Source: an uncultured Clostridia bacterium
GTDB lineage: Bacteria > Bacillota > Clostridia > Oscillospirales > Ruminococcaceae
Reading direction: 5' to 3'
Length of the DNA: 64,000 nucleotides
Assembly: GCA_947631995.1 (NCBI GenBank)
Contig: CANRNT010000056.1
Coordinates: 1-64,000 of the forward strand
Shown: in pieces, positions 30,389-40,481 of the stretch
How the letters are laid out: every line of letters begins with the position of its first letter
Numbering within the stretch: position 1 is the stretch's first letter
Program-made: the position numbers and the translations under genes
The notes under the pieces: model-generated
Seen by the model: only the letters and a program-made list of their open reading frames with translations
Database searches by the model: none
What the model was told of the DNA's origin: nothing

Positions 30389-31933
30389 TCATTTCTTTTG
30401 TTTTGCTTTGCCCTTTACGATATTTAGCAGATTTTTGAAGTATCCGCACATATCCTTAAAATGCGGGCTCCTGAAATATATAAGCAGGTCAACTGCCAGC
30501 GGGATAGTACCCCACAGCAAAAACCTCAGCAGTATTCCGACTAATGTTACAGGCATATTTCTTGTCAGAAGATACAGCGCCGTGCCTTCCAATATAACTA
30601 CTGCGAACAACCCTGCGTGTTTTGCGAGATACTTTTTAATAGACTTTCCGAAGAAACCTTTTACTACAAAACGTATTCTTCCATATGCTATAGGCAGATA
30701 AGCTACTAATGTACCTATCTGTACGCCGGTAACGCCCAGCGGTTTTGCAAGCGCTACGGACACGATGATGTTCAGTATAGCAGAAACGAGCATACAGTTG
30801 CGGTCCTGCTTGTAATCACCGAATACGCTGCGATATTTACAAACGATTTCCCAAACGGACAATAAATAAATAGTCAGAGAGAAAGCAATAACAAATGAAT
30901 ACGGAAGGAGATATTTTGTACTGCCCAACCATATCTGTATAGCAGGCTGGAAGAACACCAGGAAACCTGCGCTTATATAGCTTGCAAAGAAGAAGCTGAA
31001 GACATCGAACATCTCAAACTGTTTCCATAGGTCTTCCTTTTTTCTGTCAGCATACACGATATTGCCTATAGCCGCCTGCACGGGATTAAGAAGACGATAA
31101 AACAGCACATTTAAAACACCCTTCTTAAGAATAATGTAATTTCCATACAATGCGACATCTTTTATTCCGCACAGTACTGATATAACTATATTGTCTGTAC
31201 CACCGTAAACTGCATAAGAGATATTGTGCACCAGAAAATTCTTAATATCGGGTATCATATTTCGCTTGTTTATATCTTCTTTGGTGACGGTATACTTTTC
31301 TTTGAGATACGGATAGTCCTTATTCGATTTGAGCATTATAAGGACATTCGCAAAAAAGGTTATAGACAACTGTATAGCAAGATAAAGCAGATAATTTTTA
31401 AATATGGCAAGCAGCGTGAGCTGAATTACCTGCACTATGATATTCGCAAACAAGTCTATTTCAATAGTTACATATTCTTTCTGGTCTGCTGCATATATGG
31501 TTCTTCTGTATGACAAAAAGTATCCTGCTACCATACTTGCGAGCTGCAAAAAGTATACTATGTAAAGATATCCTATACTGCGCGAGGAGTCCTTTACAAT
31601 GTACGGAACAAATATGCACGCGACAAGACCAAGCACGGTAACGACAGCTGCTATTATGCGATACACCCATTTGTACAGGTACATCAGCTTGCCTATCTCC
31701 TGCTTGTTATGGGTAACTATTTCACGGTACAGGTGGAAAGATATTATTCCTCCTATGCCCAGCTCTGCGACCGAAAGTATCGAGAAAATGTTTCCGAACA
31801 CGCTATGATAACCCAAGTATTCTATGTCCAGAAACGTTACAAAAATACGGCGGTTAACAAACTGAAGTAGCAGGGTCAGTATCTCTCCAAATACCGATAT
31901 TATGCTGTTTTTAAGTGTTTTCGCGGAATTCAT
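30389..31933 (-). CDS. wzx: Second Wzx-type flippase
   Basis: Multi-TM; NSIISVFGEILTLLLQFVNRRIFVTFLDIEYLGYHSVFGNIFSILSVAELGIG. Confidence 0.85.
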   Translation of the reverse strand: MNSAKTLKNSIISVFGEILTLLLQFVNRRIFVTFLDIEYLGYHSVFGNIFSILSVAELGIGGIISFHLYREIVTHNKQEIGKLMYLYKWVYRIIAAVVTVLGLVACIFVPYIVKDSSRSIGYLYIVYFLQLASMVAGYFLSYRRTIYAADQKEYVTIEIDLFANIIVQVIQLTLLAIFKNYLLYLAIQLSITFFANVLIMLKSNKDYPYLKEKYTVTKEDINKRNMIPDIKNFLVHNISYAVYGGTDNIVISVLCGIKDVALYGNYIILKKGVLNVLFYRLLNPVQAAIGNIVYADRKKEDLWKQFEMFDVFSFFFASYISAGFLVFFQPAIQIWLGSTKYLLPYSFVIAFSLTIYLLSVWEIVCKYRSVFGDYKQDRNCMLVSAILNIIVSVALAKPLGVTGVQIGTLVAYLPIAYGRIRFVVKGFFGKSIKKYLAKHAGLFAVVILEGTALYLLTRNMPVTLVGILLRFLLWGTIPLAVDLLIYFRSPHFKDMCGYFKNLLNIVKGKAKQKK

Positions 31934-31945
31934 ATAACATCAACT

Positions 31946-32845
31946 TTATACATCTATTTTGATCCATTCGGGACAAGTAAAGGGAATATTATGTTCAGTT
32001 ACGCCAACTCCAATATTTGGCGCAATTACTATTTTGTCTGGATTTTTATTCAAATAAGCTCCCCAAAAAGAAAAAGTACTATTTGCTATAATATTGTGTT
32101 TGCAGTTGCCCATGAGCTGCATATCCCTAAAACTATTTCTTCCGTCATTGCCCTTAACAATTTCATACTTAACTTTGCCTTCAAACAGATGTCTGCAATA
32201 GTCGTGGTCATTGGAAAAAATATAGAATACAGGATCGTCTATTTTGTCTTTAATAATTTGTATAGACTTAAAATAGTAGTCTTCTGTTGTTAAAGCATAC
32301 CCATATTTAACAAAGTCACCCCGTCGTACATGAATGCTTACTGAATTACTATCTGAGATTTTGTTCATATATTCCAAGTTCTTTTCGCTCATACCTTCTC
32401 TGAATCTAAAATTCTGCATAAGTATATCTTCAACACCGACAAGGTACTCATAATTTGCCCATGCGCCTTCAATGTAATAACTATTTAAAGGATTCAAATT
32501 ATAAATCTCAGGATAAAAACATGTAAAATCATCCTGATAAAAATATGTGCTTTTATGACCATGAATGCCATTTATGATTTTAGATAATGGGCGCAAAATT
32601 GAATGTAAAGGTCCAGTCTCGGGATATACGTCTGATAACTTTGCTACAGTTTTCCAAGAGCATTCTTTTATATGTATATCAAATGCCTCTTCTAACCAAT
32701 AATCAGTTAAATGATATTTATGGGATGGGTGATTTGGAATATATCCTCTAATAACATTAGTTGGATAATGTCTTTCAAGTTGTTTAAATAACGCATATTC
32801 AAACATTTGATTTCCTAATCCACCTGTAAATTTAACTATAAACAT
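31946..32845 (-). CDS. GT11 alpha-1,2-fucosyltransferase family protein
   Basis: MFIVKFTGGLGNQMFEYALFKQLE, VSIHVRRGDFVKYG, NSTFSFWGAYLN. Confidence 0.9.
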   Translation of the reverse strand: MFIVKFTGGLGNQMFEYALFKQLERHYPTNVIRGYIPNHPSHKYHLTDYWLEEAFDIHIKECSWKTVAKLSDVYPETGPLHSILRPLSKIINGIHGHKSTYFYQDDFTCFYPEIYNLNPLNSYYIEGAWANYEYLVGVEDILMQNFRFREGMSEKNLEYMNKISDSNSVSIHVRRGDFVKYGYALTTEDYYFKSIQIIKDKIDDPVFYIFSNDHDYCRHLFEGKVKYEIVKGNDGRNSFRDMQLMGNCKHNIIANSTFSFWGAYLNKNPDKIVIAPNIGVGVTEHNIPFTCPEWIKIDV

Positions 32846-33464
32846 TTTTGTAACCTCTCTTAGCTATACTTTTTGATTTATATTTTGACTATTATTGCCA
32901 GCACATATGCAACTGTTGAATAGTCTAGGGTATCTTAAGTCCTAACTATATTTATACAATATAACTTCTATTGATAGCAAAATACTGCTGTTGATACTTT
33001 TTACATATATTACTTATAAATTAACAGCACTTGTTTTTGTATACGATTCATATTTTTACCGCCGTAAAATTAATTTGTTGTAAGTATTATTTGCCTTTTC
33101 TATACCAACATCTTGTTAACGCCATAGTAATATTTAAAGATTGTATACCTTATCGCTGATGCTAGTATCTCTGTGTAATCAGACAATCTACTTATGACAT
33201 CCAGATACAGTTCGGGAGCATCAAGAGCCAATTAACTTTAAAAATATGCCATTTAAATTGAATAATAATTATGCCAATTGTGTGCAAGAATGCAGTCAAA
33301 ATATTTTCTGCACTTTGTAATTAACGAAGAAAAGCGTATCATTTCCAGTCTAGTTTCTACTATAATAAGAAGTTTTATTTTACCGTTATTTTAGAATTCT
33401 ACACCATAGTATTCTGTTTTGATTATCATTTTCACACCTTCTACACAAACGTAATGGGACGATT

Positions 33465-33845
33465 TTTTTAAAACTGTTCATTTACCCACATAAGCGTTAT
33501 TAGATATTCGTTTTCAGAAAGATTGATGATGTTATGTGTACATCTAAGAAACATATGAATATCCTGAATTTTTTGTTAGACTCCTCAAATCCTATAAATT
33601 CATATGTGCCGACATTTCGTTCCTGTATAAGGACGTACCTTAAAACAATAATAAAAAATTATCATTTTAAATTATGCCAGTCCTGACATTTTGTAATGTA
33701 GTGCTTGTTTATGTTCACACTAAATTGCACGCATTTTTTCACTTTTCAAAATCAACACAAAGCGATCACGTTCACCACAATTCATCATTCAAGAAAATAA
33801 TATCTTATCTTGGGCCAAATATGAAAAGAAAATAGTAAATAAGGA
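33465..33845 (-). pseudogene. Decayed capF cupin-domain tail
   Basis: Collinear nucleotide similarity to 36230-36605 (ctgttcatttacccacataagcg / ctgttcatttgcccacatcagcg; ttgatgatgttatgtgta / tttatgatgttatgtgta), no open frame. Confidence 0.7.
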
Positions 33846-33860
33846 GATATGAATTATTTG

Positions 33861-35093
33861 TCAATCTCTCCTGAACAAATCCCTGGTATAAACCTTATCA
33901 GCCACATCATCAAGGCAAGGATCATAGCGATTTGCAATAATAGCGTCAGATTCTGTTTTGAAATTTTCAAGGTCGTTCACAACAAGGCTGCCGAAGAATG
34001 TGTCACCGTCATTAAGCGTAGGCTCATAAATTATGACTGTCGCGCCCTTTGCCTTGATCCGCTTCATAACACCCTGTATGCTGCTTTGTCTGAAATTATC
34101 GCTGTTGGATTTCATCGTAAGGCGGTATACACCAATGGTTATGTTCTTTTCTTTGCTCTTATCGTACTGCGAGTTTGCATCATAGTAGCCTGCAATCTGC
34201 AACACACGATCAGCAATAAAATCTTTTCTCGTCCTGTTGCTTTCCACAATTGCTTCGATAAGATTTTCGGGAACATCTTCGTAATTTGCAAGCAGTTGTT
34301 TCGTGTCCTTCGGCAGACAATATCCGCCGTAACCAAAGCTCGGATTGTTATAGTGACTGCCTATCCTTGGGTCAAGGCATACGCCGTTTATTATTTGCTG
34401 CGTGTCAAGACCTTTTAATTCGGCATATGTGTCAAGCTCGTTGAAGTAGCTGACACGAAGAGCAAGATATGTATTAGCAAACAGCTTTACTGCTTCCGCT
34501 TCAGTAAATCCCATAAAAAGCGTGTCTATATTTTCTTTGATCGCACCCTCCTGCAAAAGCTTCGCAAACTGATGCGCAGCCTTTACAAGGCGTTCGTCGT
34601 CTATGTCCGTTCCCACAATTATCCTGCTTGGATATAGATTGTCATATAATGCTTTTGATTCACGAAGAAATTCGGGACTGAAAATAATATTTTTGCTTCC
34701 CGTTTTCTTTCTTATCTGCTCTGTAAATCCTACGGGGATCGTTGACTTTATGACCATGATCGCGTTGGGATTAACTTTCATCACAAGCGAAATAACGGCT
34801 TCAACAGCGCTTGTATCAAAGAAGTTTTTCTTGCTGTCGTAGTTTGTCGGTGCGGCAATTACAACAAATTCTGCGTCCTTGTACGCGGATTCCGCATCAA
34901 GCGTTGCAGTCAGATCAAGCTTTTTCTCTGCCAGATATTTTTCTATGTACTCGTCCTGAATGGGAGATTTTCTTTGATTGATAAGCTCAACTTTTTCGGG
35001 GATTATATCCACCGCGATAACTTCGTTGTGCTGTGCCAGAAGCGTTGCTATCGACAATCCTACATAGCCTGTGCCTGCGACTGCTATCTTCAT
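33861..35093 (-). CDS. ugd: Nucleotide-sugar dehydrogenase (UDP-glucose 6-dehydrogenase type)
   Basis: [65 protein letters not shown]. Confidence 0.9.
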   Translation of the reverse strand: MKIAVAGTGYVGLSIATLLAQHNEVIAVDIIPEKVELINQRKSPIQDEYIEKYLAEKKLDLTATLDAESAYKDAEFVVIAAPTNYDSKKNFFDTSAVEAVISLVMKVNPNAIMVIKSTIPVGFTEQIRKKTGSKNIIFSPEFLRESKALYDNLYPSRIIVGTDIDDERLVKAAHQFAKLLQEGAIKENIDTLFMGFTEAEAVKLFANTYLALRVSYFNELDTYAELKGLDTQQIINGVCLDPRIGSHYNNPSFGYGGYCLPKDTKQLLANYEDVPENLIEAIVESNRTRKDFIADRVLQIAGYYDANSQYDKSKEKNITIGVYRLTMKSNSDNFRQSSIQGVMKRIKAKGATVIIYEPTLNDGDTFFGSLVVNDLENFKTESDAIIANRYDPCLDDVADKVYTRDLFRRD

Positions 35094-35114
35094 TTTACTT
35101 CCTCTTTCTTTTGT

Positions 35115-36185
35115 TTATGTTTTATAATATTCTTTGTACCACTGAGCAAACTTTCTTAGTCCCTCGCGCAGCTTTATTTTCGGAGTAAACCCAAGATCAC
35201 GCTCTAATGCCGATGAGTCTGCATAAGTTATGGGTACATCTCCAGGCTGCATGGAAACAAGTTCCATATGCTGCTTTATGTCAAAATCATCTGGCAGAAC
35301 CTTTGCACGAATAAGTTCTTCAGAAAGAATGTTTACAAAATCCATCAGGTTTTCGGGTGTTCCTCCGCCTATATTGTAAAGGGCGTACGGCGGTACAGGC
35401 AGACCGTCCTCTCCGTTTTTCTTTTCCGGAGGCTTTTGCATAACACGGATAATTCCTTCAACAATATCGTCTACATAGGTAAAATCACGCTTGCAGTTGC
35501 CGTAATTAAATATCTTTATCGTTTCACCCCTGACAAGCTTGTCCGTAAAACCGAAATACGCCATATCGGGTCGTCCTGCGGGGCCGTAGACCGTGAAAAA
35601 TCTAAGTCCCGTGGTAGGGATATTGTACAGCTTACTATAGCAATGCGCCATAAGCTCGTTGCTTTTCTTGGTAGCTGCATACAGCGAAACAGGGTTGTCC
35701 ACCTTATCTTCTGTGCTGAACGGCACTTTTTTGTTGCCGCCGTAAACAGATGAAGATGAAGCATATACAAGATGTTTTACGGGGAAATGGCGGCAGGCTT
35801 CGAGGATATTGTAGAAACCGATGATATTTGAATTTATGTAGGCATCGGGATTTTCAATAGAATAGCGCACTCCTGCCTGCGCGGCGAGGTTGACGACCGT
35901 ATCAAAGTGATACTTTTCAAACAATGACATGATGAGCTGCTTATCTGAAATATCTCCTTTGATGAACGTGAAATTACTGTATTTCTGCAACTCTGACAGG
36001 CGATATTCTTTCAAGCGCACATCATAGTAATCGTTCATGTTGTCTATGCCTATGATCGTTATATCAGGATCTTCTGCAAGCAATCGCTTACAGAGATAGT
36101 AGCCGATGAAGCCGGATGTGCCGGTGAGAAAAAGTGTCTTAACTTCGTGTCCGTTTTTGATATTACACATATTCATTACCCGCAT
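35115..36185 (-). CDS. UDP-glucuronate 4-epimerase-like SDR
   Basis: LFLTGTSGFIGYYLCKRLL, GIDNMNDYYDVRLKEYRL, NLAAQAGVRYSIENPDAYINSNIIGFYNILEACR. Confidence 0.85.
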   Translation of the reverse strand: MRVMNMCNIKNGHEVKTLFLTGTSGFIGYYLCKRLLAEDPDITIIGIDNMNDYYDVRLKEYRLSELQKYSNFTFIKGDISDKQLIMSLFEKYHFDTVVNLAAQAGVRYSIENPDAYINSNIIGFYNILEACRHFPVKHLVYASSSSVYGGNKKVPFSTEDKVDNPVSLYAATKKSNELMAHCYSKLYNIPTTGLRFFTVYGPAGRPDMAYFGFTDKLVRGETIKIFNYGNCKRDFTYVDDIVEGIIRVMQKPPEKKNGEDGLPVPPYALYNIGGGTPENLMDFVNILSEELIRAKVLPDDFDIKQHMELVSMQPGDVPITYADSSALERDLGFTPKIKLREGLRKFAQWYKEYYKT

Positions 36186-36196
36186 TTTTCGTATTT

Positions 36197-37390
36197 TTAT
36201 ACAGTTTCTGAAAAAGTATCGGGGCGATCTTTATCAAACTGTTCATTTGCCCACATCAGCGTGATCAAATTATCTTTTTCGGATAAATTTATGATGTTAT
36301 GTGTATACCCCGGCAGCATATGTACCGCCTCGATCTTGTCACCCGATACCTCAAATTCTATCACTTCATCTGTGCCTATCTTTCGCTCCTGTATAAGGCC
36401 GTGTCCCGACACAACAATGAAAAATTCCCACTTTGAATTGTGCCAGTGCTGACCTTTTGTAATGCCCGGTTTGCTGATGTTTACGCTGAATTGTCCGCAT
36501 TTTTTAGTTTTTAAAAGCTCCGTAAAGCTGCCGCGCTCGTCACAATTCATCTTCAGCGAAAATGACATCTTCTCTCTCGGCAAATATGAAAGATATGTGG
36601 AATAGAGCTTCTTTGCAAAGCTGTTATTCGGGATCTCAGGCATTACCAGACTTTGCGGCTGAGCTTTGAATTGTTCAAGCAGATCCACTATTTTACCTAA
36701 AGTAACCTTGTGCGTTGTCGGAACAAAACAATAGCTGCCGTTATCTTGCGGTATAGGTATCAGCCCAACATACTCGCAGTAATGCTCTTTTTCTTCCAAG
36801 GCGTCAAACATTTCTTCCATAAGGTCGTCAATATACAGAAGTTCCAATTTCGTATTTCTGTCATTGACCTGTATAGGCAGATCATTCGCATAATTATAAC
36901 AAAACGTTGCAACAGCGCTGTTGTAATTAGGTCTGCACCATTTGCCGAACAAATTCGGAAAACGGTAGACAAGAACTTTTGCACCTGTTTCTTTTGCATA
37001 ATCGAAGAATAGATTTTCTCCTGCCAGCTTGCTCCTGCCGTATTCGCCGTCATATCGTCCTATCAAAGTTGCTTGTACGGAAGATGACAGCACCACGGGA
37101 CAAGTATTTTCGCATTTTTTCAAAGTATGCAAAAGTGTTTCGGAAAATCCGAAATTACCCTGCATAAATTCAGCATTATCTTTCGGGCGGTTCACACCTG
37201 CAAAATGAAAGACAAAGTCGGCTTTTGCGCAATATTCTTCTAAAAGCGATCTATCTGTATCAATGTCATACTCATATACATCATCGATATGTATATTTCT
37301 GGTTCTGTTTTTGCCGTCACGGATATTTTTCAGATTTTCTACAAGATTTCGTCCCGCAAAGCCTTTTGCGCCTGTGACAAGGATATTCAT
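36197..37390 (-). CDS. capF: CapF/WbjC-like bifunctional SDR-cupin protein
   Basis: MNILVTGAKGFAGRNLVENLKNI; C-terminal GSFTELLKTKKCGQFSVNISKPGITKGQHWHNSKWEFFIVVSGHGLIQ. Confidence 0.9.
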   Translation of the reverse strand: MNILVTGAKGFAGRNLVENLKNIRDGKNRTRNIHIDDVYEYDIDTDRSLLEEYCAKADFVFHFAGVNRPKDNAEFMQGNFGFSETLLHTLKKCENTCPVVLSSSVQATLIGRYDGEYGRSKLAGENLFFDYAKETGAKVLVYRFPNLFGKWCRPNYNSAVATFCYNYANDLPIQVNDRNTKLELLYIDDLMEEMFDALEEKEHYCEYVGLIPIPQDNGSYCFVPTTHKVTLGKIVDLLEQFKAQPQSLVMPEIPNNSFAKKLYSTYLSYLPREKMSFSLKMNCDERGSFTELLKTKKCGQFSVNISKPGITKGQHWHNSKWEFFIVVSGHGLIQERKIGTDEVIEFEVSGDKIEAVHMLPGYTHNIINLSEKDNLITLMWANEQFDKDRPDTFSETV

Positions 37391-38436
37391 ACATCTGCTC
37401 CCATGTCGGCAAGCTGCTCTCTGACATAGTCAGATGTCAGCAATTTTTCAACCGTTCCTTGAACATCAAGGATATTTGTATTTTGGCTTGTATACGCCTC
37501 ATCAGCCATAGTATGCACTTCACCTTTTACCAAGAATTTATCATAGTTCAGATCACGGCTGTCCGCTGCAATACGAAAATACTTACCCATATCCTCGCTG
37601 CGCAGGCGTTCTTCTCTCGTCATAAGCGTTTCATAGAGTTTTTCTCCATGGCGCGTTCCGATTATGTTTGTACCTGTATCACCGAAAAGCTGCTGAACTG
37701 CCTTTGCAAGGTCACCTATCGTAGAAGCATCCGCTTTCTGAATGAACAGATCGCCGGGATTGGCGTGTTCAAATGCAAACTGAACAAGGTCAACAGCTTC
37801 GTCAAGGTTCATCAAGAAACGTGTCATATTCGGGTCGGTGATAGTGATCGGATTGCCCGATTTGATTTGGTCAATAAACAGTGGAATAACGCTGCCGCGG
37901 CTGCACATTACGTTTCCGTAGCGTGTACAGCATATAACCGTGTTTCCTCGTTCTGCTGCAACACGGGCATTTGCATAGATGATACGCTCCATCATTGCCT
38001 TGGAAATACCCATAGCGTTTATAGGGTAAGCGGCTTTATCCGTTGAAAGGCATACCACACGTTTAACGCCCTCTTCAATTGCCGCGTGAAGAACATTATC
38101 CGTGCCTATTACATTCGTTTTTACCGCCTGCATAGGGAAGAATTCGCAGCTCGGTACTTGCTTCAACGCTGCCGCATGGAATATGTAATCAACGCCGTGC
38201 ATTGCATCGCGAACGGTCTGAATGTCACGGACATCACCTATGTAGAACCGCACTTTCTTTGCATATTCCGGATACTTTGACTGCAATTCGTGCCGCATAT
38301 CGTCCTGCTTTTTCTCATCACGGCTGAATATTCTGATTTCGCCTATATCTGATGTAAGAAAGTGCTTCAGCACGGTATTGCCGAATGAGCCTGTCCCTCC
38401 GGTGATCATTAAGATACTGTTATTATAACTATTCAT
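37387..38436 (-). CDS. capE: CapE/WbjB-like UDP-GlcNAc 4,6-dehydratase (5-inverting)
   Basis: ILMITGGTGSFGNTVLKHFLTSDIGEIRIFSRDEKKQDDMRHEL, HAAALKQVPSCEFFPMQAVKTNVIGTDNV. Confidence 0.9.
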   Translation of the reverse strand: MNSYNNSILMITGGTGSFGNTVLKHFLTSDIGEIRIFSRDEKKQDDMRHELQSKYPEYAKKVRFYIGDVRDIQTVRDAMHGVDYIFHAAALKQVPSCEFFPMQAVKTNVIGTDNVLHAAIEEGVKRVVCLSTDKAAYPINAMGISKAMMERIIYANARVAAERGNTVICCTRYGNVMCSRGSVIPLFIDQIKSGNPITITDPNMTRFLMNLDEAVDLVQFAFEHANPGDLFIQKADASTIGDLAKAVQQLFGDTGTNIIGTRHGEKLYETLMTREERLRSEDMGKYFRIAADSRDLNYDKFLVKGEVHTMADEAYTSQNTNILDVQGTVEKLLTSDYVREQLADMGADV

Positions 38437-39258
38437 AATTATTTCTCCTTAACATTTAACTTTAAAATACTTTTAGAAACAATTACTAAATTCAGAATGG
38501 TTATCATATAGTTATACGCCATCGTGGTTATTTAATAATGTAATATATTACAAGCTACAAATGCAATATTTCGTACCTTTCATAATTTTACAAGCAAAAT
38601 AATAATTCATCATAAATCACAAACACACAAAAAATGTAAATACAAACATTGCTAAAAGGTATGTTATATTCAATAGTATAAGCTATATGATATAAATACT
38701 GTTCAAAAGTAATGGCTTTATTGTAGGCTATATTGAACTTCATTAATCAATTCAAAATTAATGCTAATGTAGCGTGTTAATTGTATAATATATATTATAT
38801 CCAGACGAAAAGTAAGCAAATAGTAACATTTTATATTTAAACATTGATAATTAATTTAAGTTTTTCTTTGATTATGGTACTATCATCTTTTTGTAAATTA
38901 AAATAGATAATCAAGATAATTTATTTTTATATACTTGCTATATATACATTCTCCTAACAAGTCGATAATTTATAGGACATAAGATGGGAATTTCATACTA
39001 AAAAACTTTGGAATGTTTTCATGTGCAAACATGACACATTATTTGATAGAATTGAATTATTTGATTTTACAAAAATAAGAAAAATTATTTTACTATATTA
39101 GATTTAGGCAAACAGAATATTTTGTCAATATTGTAGTAGCTTACGGTGATAATATACTAGCATATATATGCCTGCCAAATATTTAATGTGTAAACGTATA
39201 AGCTAATATACTATTTCATTAAAAAGTGTTTGAATATCTTTAATTGTTTCCTTCATAT

Positions 39259-39927
39259 TCAACGATGCCAATATACGTTTTTTCTTAATACCTTATTTGT
39301 TCCTCCCAACAAAATATTTGTAGTATTACTGAAATTCTTAGTAATAGTACTATGAGCGGCAATTACAGAATTTTCAGGGATATTGGCACCTTTTAAAATA
39401 ACAGTTTTACATCCAACCCAAACATGATCACCCAATATAATCGGAGAAGATATATCACATTCTAAACCGTCAGAAATAATTGTATGCCAATCACAGTCCA
39501 TAATCAAATCTTCCCATGATAAAATCACATCATTTCCAAAGATTATTTCTTTATTACATATAATATCAGTATTCGCATTACAGCTAAAGTTGTCACCAAA
39601 AATAACAGTTGCATTTTCCGTTACTCCGATTTTTACACCAGCTGAGAAACTTGCTTTTCCATAAAAAATCATTCTTCCTTTCATTTGCAATATTCCGCGT
39701 TGGTATTTTGTATCAACAATACCTGCTCTTGAGTAACCAATATGTATCATTCCAGTTTTTAGTGGTGATTTTATTTGAATATTGCCTTTTAGAATATCAA
39801 GTTTGAAATTACGATAAACAAAGACAGGTAATCTTACCCCCCCATTTAGTCCAAAATAATGTAGATTGAATCTTAGTGTCTTCCAAATTGAAATGTTCAG
39901 CAATTGAATTATATTTTTCTTTTTCAT
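39259..39927 (-). CDS. Left-handed beta-helix (hexapeptide) acyltransferase
   Basis: ILSWEDLIMDCDWHTI, IILGDHVWVGCKTVILKGANIPENSVIAAHSTITK. Confidence 0.8.
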   Translation of the reverse strand: MKKKNIIQLLNISIWKTLRFNLHYFGLNGGVRLPVFVYRNFKLDILKGNIQIKSPLKTGMIHIGYSRAGIVDTKYQRGILQMKGRMIFYGKASFSAGVKIGVTENATVIFGDNFSCNANTDIICNKEIIFGNDVILSWEDLIMDCDWHTIISDGLECDISSPIILGDHVWVGCKTVILKGANIPENSVIAAHSTITKNFSNTTNILLGGTNKVLRKNVYWHR

Positions 39928-40481
39928 TACACTCTCTCTTTTCTTGTAAACTCTCTATGGTTCACAATAAAACTTTCAGGTTCTATTTCTGAAGTAACAA
40001 TTGTTCCAGCTGAAAGAACAGTACCATTATGAACAATCGCACCTGCAAGCACTTTACAGCCAGCACCTATCCAACAGTTTTCACCAATGCTTGTATTCTT
40101 AATTCGCATAGATTGAAGACGCATTATTTTGCCCTGATGAGTTCCATGATTACAATCTGTAATATAACATTGCGCAGCTATCATCGTATCATTACCAATG
40201 TAAATTTTGTTAGCACTACAAATTACAGTTCCATCTCCTATAACAATATTACTACCTATCACTAATTTACCAGCTCCGAATATATGAACATTAGGTAATA
40301 TTGTGATATTGTGCCCAAAAACTATATTTTCTGATTCTAATATTACTCCTTTACCTATCAACAATTTATGACCAGAGTGATATTTAAATTGACACAAAAG
40401 GCCACGAAATCTATTGTGAAATTTTCTGCATACTGTTGAAACTCCCCATATTGGGTTCTTTAAGTAATTTTTTATAATCAT
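39927..40481 (-). CDS. Hexapeptide-repeat acyltransferase
   Basis: AAQCYITDCNHGTH, IGENCWIGAGCKVLAGAIVHNGTVLSAGTIV. Confidence 0.8.
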   Translation of the reverse strand: MIIKNYLKNPIWGVSTVCRKFHNRFRGLLCQFKYHSGHKLLIGKGVILESENIVFGHNITILPNVHIFGAGKLVIGSNIVIGDGTVICSANKIYIGNDTMIAAQCYITDCNHGTHQGKIMRLQSMRIKNTSIGENCWIGAGCKVLAGAIVHNGTVLSAGTIVTSEIEPESFIVNHREFTRKERV

